A stretch of DNA of 7,357 bases from an uncultured Collinsella sp. (GTDB lineage Bacteria; Actinomycetota; Coriobacteriia; Coriobacteriales; Coriobacteriaceae): positions 1-7,357 of the forward strand of contig CABUQY010000080.1 in NCBI GenBank assembly GCA_902493915.1, read 5' to 3'. The position numbers were made by a program, and so were the translations under genes. Of the stretch, positions 1 through 5,208 are shown piece after piece (the first letter of the stretch is position 1; each line of letters starts with the position of its first letter). A model generated the notes under the pieces. It worked only from the letters and a program-made list of their open reading frames with translations, searched no databases and was not told where the DNA came from.

Positions 1-1405
1 CAGCCTGCGCGGCGCCCGCCTCGAGCGAGCGGGCGTTGAGCGCGTCGGCCTTACGCTCGCGAATGGAAGCATGGGCCTCCTGGCGTGCGGCACGGTCGGC
101 GGAATCCGCCGCTGCCACGCGCACGCGCTCGCCGATAACGCCGGCATTTTCGGGCGCCGCGGTCAGCGATTCCTCAAAGGTAATGCCCTCGTCGCCAAAG
201 GTGAGCTCCATCGACTCACGCGCGCCGCGGTCGGGGATAGCAAACACGCAGGCATAGCGCTTGCCCACGACCTCCTGGATGCGCGTCATAAAACGGTTGT
301 CCGAGCCTGCGATGGCAGGCTGCTCAATCTTGAGCTCGGCCGTCACCGCACCGCCGGCACGGATGAGGCTCACATAGTTCAGGCGCTGCTGGGCACCAAA
401 ATCGAGCTGTTGGGCGCGCACGTACAGACCGTCCAGGCGGTCAATCCCTGCCTCGCCGGCACGGGCCTCGATATCCTCGTAGGCGCGCAGGCAATCGTCG
501 AACAGCGAGCGCGGCTCGGACAGCACCACGAGCGCCTTGCCGCCCACGTGCGCCAGCGGGCTTACGGTCTGGCCGTACATCACCGGCAAAAAGCGGTCGA
601 GCTCGGGCGTGACAATGCGTGCATCCACCATCTCGAGCAGCGCCGCCAACTTGCTGTCGTCCTGGCTGGCGCGGTAGAGCGCCACATGCATGTTGTGGAC
701 GGCCTCGTCGGTAAGCGCCAGCTCACGGCACGGGAAGATCTCGATGCTGTCCTCGTTGCCGATGGTCTGGCCCGTTGAACTCACCATGCGGCGGATGCGA
801 TCGATCTCGTCGCCGAAGAACTCAATGCGCACGGGCGCCTTTTCCTGCGCGGGAAACACCTCGACGGTGTCGCCGTGCACACGGAACAGGCCGGGCGCGT
901 CGGCGGCGCCGGCATTGGTGTAGCCCATGCCCACCAGACGCTGCGGCACCTCGTCAAAAGGAATCTCCTCGCCCACCGCGAAGGTCGTGGACTCCCAGTA
1001 GTGGCTCTCGACTGGTGGCACGCAACGCAGCAGCGCGCGAGCCGAGGCGACCATGATGCAGTTGTCGCCGCGCACGATGCGCCCGAGCGCCTCGCAGCGC
1101 TGGGCTACCACGGCGTCGTCGGGCGCCTGCTCGCGCCAAGGGTAGTCCTTGCGCTCGGGAAAGCGGCACACGTGCGCCAGGCCCACATAGGCGGCCAGAC
1201 TACGTGCGGCGCGATCGGCTGCATCCTCGCCACTCACGATGTAGACCGTGGGGCGCGGACGACGCGCAAACTGGGCGGCGGCCATAAGCGTTCGGCCCGA
1301 CTGAGACACGGCCAGCGTCACGTCCTCGCCAGAATCGAGCCCGGCCTCGACGGTCTGCAGTGCCTCGGCAGTATAGAGCTGCGCGGCTATACGGTGAATG
1401 AGCAT
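1..1405 (-). CDS. mfd: Transcription-repair coupling factor Mfd, N-terminal part (runs off the left edge)
   Basis: The 468 visible codons are the N-terminal third of Mfd, the ATP-dependent translocase that removes RNA polymerase stalled at DNA lesions and recruits UvrA for nucleotide excision repair. Residues 1-205 form the UvrB-like module: the region equivalent to UvrB's Walker A is degenerate (around AVSQSGRT, residues 32-39), as known for Mfd, and there is a clear UvrB/Mfd block at 157-205 (LVGMGYTNAG, then VEVFPAQ, then RIEFFGDEIDRI). Residues 206-468 fit the rest of the UvrA-interacting region, domain 3 and the linker. The RNA polymerase-interacting domain and helicase motifs would lie beyond the window. 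The ATG at 1405 is preceded by GGAGGA with a 5-base spacer, which fixes the start. UvrB is excluded because the N-terminal GxTGxGKT loop is missing. It is separated from the upstream ATP-grasp gene by a weak terminator and a leader hairpin, so it probably has its own promoter, which I could not identify. Confidence 0.9.
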   Translation of the reverse strand, partial: MLIHRIAAQLYTAEALQTVEAGLDSGEDVTLAVSQSGRTLMAAAQFARRPRPTVYIVSGEDAADRAARSLAAYVGLAHVCRFPERKDYPWREQAPDDAVVAQRCEALGRIVRGDNCIMVASARALLRCVPPVESHYWESTTFAVGEEIPFDEVPQRLVGMGYTNAGAADAPGLFRVHGDTVEVFPAQEKAPVRIEFFGDEIDRIRRMVSSTGQTIGNEDSIEIFPCRELALTDEAVHNMHVALYRASQDDSKLAALLEMVDARIVTPELDRFLPVMYGQTVSPLAHVGGKALVVLSEPRSLFDDCLRAYEDIEARAGEAGIDRLDGLYVRAQQLDFGAQQRLNYVSLIRAGGAVTAELKIEQPAIAGSDNRFMTRIQEVVGKRYACVFAIPDRGARESMELTFGDEGITFEESLTAAPENAGVIGERVRVAAADSADRAARQEAHASIRERKADALNARSLEAGAAQA

Positions 1406-1410
1406 GCTGT

Positions 1411-1416
1411 TCCTCC
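1411..1416 (-). promoter_or_regulatory. Ribosome binding site of mfd
   Basis: GGAGGA on the minus strand lies 5 bases upstream of the ATG at 1405. It is a near-consensus Shine-Dalgarno sequence and supports the chosen mfd start. Confidence 0.8.
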
Positions 1417-1430
1417 GGCATTGCAACGCC

Positions 1431-1458
1431 AAAAGCCCGCCGAGGCAAGCTCGGCGGG
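1431..1458 (-). terminator. GC-rich hairpin with short T-run in the mfd leader (terminator or attenuator)
   Basis: On the minus strand CCCGCCGAG and CTCGGCGGG form a perfect 9-bp stem around a 5-base loop (stem arms 1450-1458 and 1436-1444), followed by CTTTT. It sits only about 30 bases before the mfd start codon and about 80 bases after another terminator-like site. It could be a second terminator behind the ATP-grasp gene or a 5' leader structure limiting mfd expression. The T-run is only four bases, so termination would be partial. The plus strand has no T-run after the stem. Confidence 0.55.
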
Positions 1459-1502
1459 TCGTTCGTCAAATTCGTTGCCTGTCATGGTAGCGCATGGAGA
1501 GG

Positions 1503-1547
1503 ACTCCGACTCAAGCGTACGCCCAGCCCCGCAACAAAAACGCCAGA
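1503..1547. repeat. 45-bp direct repeat, copy 1 (downstream of the ATP-grasp gene)
   Basis: This segment matches 3214-3258 in the same orientation at 41 of 45 positions, with an unbroken 27-base identity at 1521-1547 / 3232-3258. The offset between copies is 1711 bases. The identical block begins, in transcription direction, with the CTGGCG and T5 tract of a terminator. The two copies bracket the ATP-grasp gene. Confidence 0.85.
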
Positions 1548-1566
1548 TAGAACTGGACTCGCCGGC
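1536..1566 (-). terminator. Probable weak terminator of the ATP-grasp gene
   Basis: About 20-40 bases after the ATP-grasp stop codon, the minus strand reads CCAG-6 bases-CTGG followed by CG and TTTTTG. An alternative pairing is GCCGG with CTGGC (5 bp, one G-U, 15-base loop). The T5 tract and following sequence are shared with the stronger terminator at 3247-3276, but the stem is much poorer, as if this copy had decayed. Efficiency is uncertain. Confidence 0.5.
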
Positions 1567-1584
1567 TTCGCCAAAATCTCCCCG

Positions 1585-3093
1585 TCACGTCGAACGCCGC
1601 AACCACGGAAGGCTCCCCAAGAAACGGCTATTCCTCAAAAAGCTCGCAACGTTCAAACGGCTCGTCCACTCTCCTATGGTGTTGGCAAAGCCCACACGTG
1701 TGTACACGCCCGCAAAACGGCCGCGATACAGATACAAGCCTTCCATATTAGAAGCGGGCGCAAAACCAAGATCATCCACAAGTCCTTTGGGCGCCTCTCC
1801 TCGATGCGGCCCATCGACAAGCGTTCCGCGCAAGCAGGGAGTCTGATACTGCTGAGCATACTCCTGTACAATCGCCCCAGCGGCCGCAGCGCGAGTAAGC
1901 ACCTGAGGCCATTCCCGTTCCGCGACATCCAAACCAGCGACAACGCCAACCGCATTGTAGCCGCCGCACGGTTTGACAATCCACCGATCCTTTTCGGCAA
2001 ATCGCGACAACTGGGTGCTTTCATCCAGAATCTCGGTATAGGGCACATGCTCCCGTACAAACGATTGCTCCTCCGGGCTCAACAAGGACTGACCGGCCCG
2101 AGACCACAAAAACGCAAATACGGTCTTAGTCGCACACGGCCACGTTCTAAATCCGCCGACGACGCATGCGAGCCCTTCTTGGGCAGCCGCAATTAAGGCC
2201 GAGCGTCCGTCGCACGGCTTATCCCACAGCTCGCCGGTCACCGCGCGCCGCCAAACGCAATCAATAGGACCGGCGGCATCGCACAGCCGCCTAGCACCGC
2301 TCTCGTCTTCGCCAATCCGCAGGTCGCGCACATCCGCAAAGCGCGCCACCACACCCCGTCGCCTCATAAGGTCGACAAAATGAGCCGCATCTTCCAAGTC
2401 GATGCTTTCCGAATAGTCGACGATTGCCACCGAAGCGGGATATATCTTTGATTGCGGTGCATAGGACCTCTTGCCAGCGCAAAATCCATCATCCGATCGT
2501 GCACTATCCTCGATGCGGAGAGGATGGGTCAGCTCCCACTCTGCATAGGTCTCAAACAATGCATCTATCCAGCCGTCGCACAAATCGTACTGCCGAAAGC
2601 CTGGGTGGTCGGATGCAAACTCCTCAAAGGAAGGCGTCATTCGCACTGCCTGACAGACCGCATCGGTCACTACCATTCCGGCACTGCCGTCGGTATTGAG
2701 CTCGCAAAACGTATACGAACCGGCATCTTCGTCAAGAAAGATATCAACACGCGCAAGGGGAATTTGGCAATCATAGCCGGCATCCATAGCGCACAGGTCA
2801 GCAAAAGCCGGATCCATGCGAAACCACGCACGCACGGAGGCATCGGAACAAAACGCCCGCGTCACCTTGTCCATAATGCCGTACATGCGCTCGGCGGCCT
2901 CCTTAAGAATCGCCGTCATATCCTTGTCGAATATCTTTGGCGTCAGAGCCCAGGGCGCAGGATCACCATGGTAGAGCGCATGGGTTTGAGACAAGTATTC
3001 GTCGCCTTTGCGACGACCAGGTAGGTCACCTTCGCGCGTGCGTACGATGCGTTCAAAATAATCTTCGAGCTCTCGCGTCTTCAATGTTGCCAC
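1585..3093 (-). CDS. ATP-grasp ligase-like protein, glutathionylspermidine-synthase/circularly permuted type
   Basis: A 502-residue soluble protein with no signal peptide or membrane segment. It resembles stand-alone ATP-grasp enzymes related to glutathionylspermidine synthase and the circularly permuted ATP-grasp group, which join a carboxylate to an amine using ATP. Visible landmarks are YTFCELNTDG (127-136), like the CELN block of that group; VWRR (280-283); the probable ATP-binding segment WIVKPCGGYN continuing to GVVAG (371-387); IVQEY (408-412), like the adenine-contacting segment; and GVYTRVGFAN near the C-terminus (462-471). The substrate cannot be read from the sequence, and no partner amidase, transporter or thiol-biosynthesis gene is adjacent. 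The GTG at 3093 is preferred because GGAGGG lies 4 bases before it; an in-frame ATG at 3105 (four codons longer) has no ribosome site. Sampled blocks are about 52-63% GC, against 67-73% in the ABC gene, and the gene is bracketed by a direct repeat, so horizontal acquisition is possible. The family call is moderately secure; the reaction is not known. Confidence 0.7.
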   Translation of the reverse strand: MATLKTRELEDYFERIVRTREGDLPGRRKGDEYLSQTHALYHGDPAPWALTPKIFDKDMTAILKEAAERMYGIMDKVTRAFCSDASVRAWFRMDPAFADLCAMDAGYDCQIPLARVDIFLDEDAGSYTFCELNTDGSAGMVVTDAVCQAVRMTPSFEEFASDHPGFRQYDLCDGWIDALFETYAEWELTHPLRIEDSARSDDGFCAGKRSYAPQSKIYPASVAIVDYSESIDLEDAAHFVDLMRRRGVVARFADVRDLRIGEDESGARRLCDAAGPIDCVWRRAVTGELWDKPCDGRSALIAAAQEGLACVVGGFRTWPCATKTVFAFLWSRAGQSLLSPEEQSFVREHVPYTEILDESTQLSRFAEKDRWIVKPCGGYNAVGVVAGLDVAEREWPQVLTRAAAAGAIVQEYAQQYQTPCLRGTLVDGPHRGEAPKGLVDDLGFAPASNMEGLYLYRGRFAGVYTRVGFANTIGEWTSRLNVASFLRNSRFLGSLPWLRRST

Positions 3094-3097
3094 GTTA

Positions 3098-3103
3098 CCC
3101 TCC
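3098..3103 (-). promoter_or_regulatory. Ribosome binding site that decides the ATP-grasp start
   Basis: GGAGGG on the minus strand lies 4 bases before GTG at 3093 and overlaps the alternative ATG at 3105-3103. It can only serve the GTG, so the start is placed there. The sequence before the ATG is A-rich with no purine-rich ribosome site. Confidence 0.7.
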
Positions 3104-3213
3104 ATTGCTTGATTTTTTGCTCATGCTACGCCAGCACGCACGACTTCGGCGCGCTTGAATAGGCTTCTAAATTAGCAACACATTTTTGCATGAGGCGGCA
3201 GGAGGCGACAAAT

Positions 3214-3258
3214 ACTCCAGCTCAAGCGCATGCCCAGCCCCGCAACAAAAACGCCAGA
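3214..3258. repeat. 45-bp direct repeat, copy 2 (upstream of the ATP-grasp gene)
   Basis: Partner of 1503-1547, same orientation, 41 of 45 identical; mismatches correspond to 1508, 1509, 1518 and 1520. It overlaps the T-tract and part of the stem of the terminator that follows the zinc-ribbon gene, and continues into the leader of the ATP-grasp gene. Confidence 0.85.
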
Positions 3259-3276
3259 CGGACGAGTCGCCTGGCG
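3247..3276 (-). terminator. Strong Rho-independent terminator after the zinc-ribbon gene
   Basis: On the minus strand CGCCAGGCG pairs with CGTCTGGCG (9 bp including one G-U, 7-base loop), followed immediately by TTTTTG. It starts 27 bases after the stop codon at 3303. This separates the zinc-ribbon locus from the ATP-grasp gene, which therefore needs its own promoter in 3106-3246. I saw no convincing -35/-10 pair there. Confidence 0.85.
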
Positions 3277-3302
3277 TTATCAGAGTGAGCTATACGCCGA
3301 GT

Positions 3303-3941
3303 CTAATCGTAGACGCCCATTTTAAGCAGTGTGAAGGTCGGGGCGCCGTCACCCTGTGCGACGCGGACCGTGCAAGTCTCGGTACGGCCCATGGATGCGT
3401 CCGCTTGAATTGCGGCGATGAACTGGTTCTTTGGCAGGCCGTAAGTGCTCTCGGGGATGTCGGAAGAAAGTAACATGCCGCCAGCACTGTAGACCTCATA
3501 GGTGAGCTCGTAGATGTTGTCGCCAAGGTCAGTCGCGCCCGTAACGATGGCACACGGTGGGTTGTAATTTCCCTGGCCATATTCCTGTTTCAGATACAAG
3601 TACCCACCATGTGCTTCGGCCGAATCAGGAATCGCCTGCCCCTCCGGCGTTCTGTCATAAGTCATATCGGCATCGGAAAGCGTCAGACCCGTCAAGCGGT
3701 TGAGTTCCCTATTGATCACATCAGTCGCCACACGCTGGCTATTACCGTTGTCATAGTCGCCTTTCTCGATTCGATACGGCGCGTTGTCAATAAAATGGCA
3801 CCAGATAAACTTAACCAGCTTGTATTTCTCGTCATCAGAAAGGCCGTCAGTCGAATCGAAGCCGCCCGTCTGATACCAGTCCCGATCGAAGTGCTCCTCC
3901 GTAAAGTTCGACAGGAACAGATTCGCGGCGGCATAGGTTGC
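3303..3941 (-). pseudogene. C-terminal ectodomain of the zinc-ribbon protein, cut off by an in-frame TAG
   Basis: These 212 codons continue the frame of the zinc-ribbon gene directly after its TAG at 3944-3942 and contain no further stop until TAG at 3305-3303. They begin ATYAAANLFLSNFTEEHFD; an FLSNF-type segment is, from memory, typical of the extracellular domain found after a zinc ribbon and one membrane span in actinobacterial and clostridial proteins. The rest is a hydrophilic alpha/beta-looking domain ending TFTLLKMGVYD. The first possible start inside it is a GTG at 3731 with no ribosome site, and 70 coding-like codons lie before that GTG. The fragment is therefore best read as the second half of one 352-codon gene rather than a gene of its own. 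Function of the ectodomain is unknown. Expression would need readthrough, suppression or reinitiation. The open frame suggests that the nonsense change is recent, or is a sequencing error. The 3541-3600 block is about 45% GC, far below the window's core genes. Confidence 0.75.
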
Positions 3942-4361
3942 CTAGTCATTGAGGTCGACCTTTACGCTGCTGCCCGTCTGCTCGGGCTCTTCCGGCTCTT
4001 CTTGCTCTTCGGCAGGCTTCCCCTTGGCGCTTCCCTTGTCCTTGTGCTCGGCCGAACCCTCGTCGGACCCAAGTACCGTAATCTGCGATGAGTTGCCCTG
4101 CCCAAGCGGACCCAGCACGCCGGTCAGCGCCAGAGCGGCACCGCCGGCAACGAGCACGCCCGCCACGCACACGCCGACAATCACTGCGCGCTTATGCGAT
4201 TTCCTTTGTACGGCACCCTGCACGGGAGGCATCCCTGCCGCCGGCATCGGTGCGGGCTCAGCAGGCGCGGCCGCCGGAGAGGCGGCGCCCATGCGTGCCC
4301 CGCAGTTCGTGCAAAAATCGGTTCCGTCGGGCATCTCGGAGCCACACTTGGTGCAAAACAT
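3942..4361 (-). CDS. Zinc-ribbon single-span membrane protein, N-terminal half (ends at in-frame TAG)
   Basis: The 139-residue product starts MFCTKCG and carries a zinc ribbon with Cys3, Cys6, Cys17 and Cys20 (CxxC-x10-CxxC). An Ala/Pro-rich linker (25-50), a basic stretch QRKSHKR, a single membrane helix (about 59-83) and an acidic Glu/Pro-rich segment (98-130) follow. The layout implies a cytoplasmic zinc ribbon and an external C-terminal region. The product stops after SSVKVDLND at TAG 3944-3942, but the same frame continues with a coherent domain down to 3303. The start at 4361 is preferred because AAGGGGA lies 9 bases upstream and the zinc ribbon begins right there; an ATG at 4391 would add ten residues without a good ribosome site. 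Zinc-ribbon plus single-span proteins of this type are common in Actinobacteria and Firmicutes, mostly of unknown or envelope/sensing function. The gene lies downstream of nth with 118 bp between, room for its own promoter. Confidence 0.8.
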   Translation of the reverse strand: MFCTKCGSEMPDGTDFCTNCGARMGAASPAAAPAEPAPMPAAGMPPVQGAVQRKSHKRAVIVGVCVAGVLVAGGAALALTGVLGPLGQGNSSQITVLGSDEGSAEHKDKGSAKGKPAEEQEEPEEPEQTGSSVKVDLND

Positions 4362-4399
4362 ATTCGGGCATCCCCTTACAACAAACGGCATCTGCCGTC

Positions 4400-4405
4400 A
4401 TCATA
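4400..4405 (-). promoter_or_regulatory. Possible -10 box of the zinc-ribbon gene
   Basis: TATGAT on the minus strand differs from TATAAT at one position and would place transcription start near 4393, giving a leader of about 32 bases to the ATG at 4361. No recognisable -35 hexamer exists at 16-18 base spacing (ACATTT, CATTTG and CACATT are found there), which would fit an activated or weak promoter. Confidence 0.4.
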
Positions 4406-4427
4406 TTGAGCCCTCGCGACCCAAATG

Positions 4428-4439
4428 TGTTGCGCAACA
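4428..4439. promoter_or_regulatory. Perfect 12-bp palindrome upstream of the zinc-ribbon gene (candidate operator)
   Basis: TGTTGCGCAACA is a perfect inverted repeat without a spacer, with outer CCAA (4421-4424) and TTGG (4440-4443) arms offset by three bases. If the -10 box at 4400-4405 is used, its centre falls at about -40.5, the usual position of a class II activator site. The binding protein is unknown, and a chance palindrome cannot be excluded. Confidence 0.4.
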
Positions 4440-4479
4440 TTGGCCAAAGCCTTCGGACGCCGGCAAAACGTGCCGGGCC

Positions 4480-5145
4480 CTACCCCGTCACGCGCACGCT
4501 GGGGCAAAGGTCTGCCAGTGGGCACTCGTCGCACTTAGGTTTGCGGGCGTCGCAGATCTCGCGGCCAAAGGTAATCCACTGGTGGTTGACCGACTCCCAA
4601 TACTCGTGCGGCAAGATCTTGAGCAGATCCTGCTCGGTCTTGAGCGGCTCTTTGGCGTGCGTCTTGGGACTCAGCATCAGGCGGTGCGCGATGCGGTTGA
4701 CGTGCGTATCCACCGCGATGCCTTCCACGATGCCGTACCCCACGTTGAGCACGATGTTCGCTGTCTTGCGCCCCACGCCCGGCAGCTTTACAAGCTCCTT
4801 CATGTCGGCCGGTACCTCGCCGCCGTAGTCGGCAACGATCATCTGCGCGGCCTCCACGGCATGCTTGGCCTTACTCTTATAAAAGCCGAGTGACTTAATG
4901 GTGTCCGCCACGTCGGTCACACTTGCCCCGGCCATGGCCTCGGGCGTGGGCCACTGGGCAAACAGTTGGGGCGTCACCTTGTTGACCTGCGCGTCGGTCG
5001 TCTGAGCCGAGAGCAGCACCGCGATGAGCAGCCTAAAGGGATTCTCGTGGTCCAAAAAGCACTCGACCGGGCCATAGCGACGGTTGAGGCGCTCGCACAC
5101 CTCAACGGCGCGCTCGCGTTTGGCGGCATTGGTCTCGCGTGGCAT
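4480..5145 (-). CDS. nth: Endonuclease III, DNA glycosylase/AP lyase
   Basis: A 221-residue base-excision-repair enzyme that removes oxidised pyrimidines and cleaves the strand at the abasic site. The helix-hairpin-helix LPGVGRKTAN begins at residue 121, with Lys127 the expected catalytic lysine. VDTHVNRIAHRL follows, with Asp146 the expected catalytic aspartate. The C-terminal [4Fe-4S] cluster loop is complete: Cys198, Cys205, Cys208 and Cys214 in the spacing C-x6-C-x2-C-x5-C. Length is normal for the family (E. coli 211). GAGGAG lies 5 bases before the ATG. It starts 63 bases after the ABC transporter stop with no terminator between, so the two are probably co-transcribed, though no functional link is evident. 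A 6-bp hairpin without a T-run lies just after the stop (4460-4476). Confidence 0.95.
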   Translation of the reverse strand: MPRETNAAKRERAVEVCERLNRRYGPVECFLDHENPFRLLIAVLLSAQTTDAQVNKVTPQLFAQWPTPEAMAGASVTDVADTIKSLGFYKSKAKHAVEAAQMIVADYGGEVPADMKELVKLPGVGRKTANIVLNVGYGIVEGIAVDTHVNRIAHRLMLSPKTHAKEPLKTEQDLLKILPHEYWESVNHQWITFGREICDARKPKCDECPLADLCPSVRVTG

Positions 5146-5208
5146 AACGACTCCTCGGCTTTACGGCACAACAAACCTATGGGCACGATTGTCCCACGTA
5201 TGGGGTCT

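Noticed and set aside
71..778. Plus-strand open frame opposite mfd
   Set aside because: Antisense to the conserved UvrB-like part of Mfd, with a His/Ala-rich composition and no ribosome site or domain.
875..1846. Plus-strand open frame spanning the mfd start, the intergenic hairpins and the ATP-grasp C-terminus
   Set aside because: It crosses two real genes and terminators on the other strand and has no coherent domain.
3106..3246. Possible promoter hexamers (TTGCTA, TAATTT, TATTCA) before the ATP-grasp gene
   Set aside because: None of the combinations has a spacing of 16-18 bases, so no promoter was called.
3716..3949. Minus-strand 77-codon open frame overlapping the split in the zinc-ribbon gene
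   Set aside because: It lies in a different frame from both halves; the frame shared by both halves gives a coherent protein, this one does not.
4460..4476. CCGGCA/TGCCGG hairpin just after the nth stop codon
   Set aside because: A 6-bp stem without any T-run; not enough to call a terminator.
5186..5206. Small CCCA/TGGG hairpin between the ABC gene and nth
   Set aside because: Only four paired bases and no T-run, so it does not argue against co-transcription.
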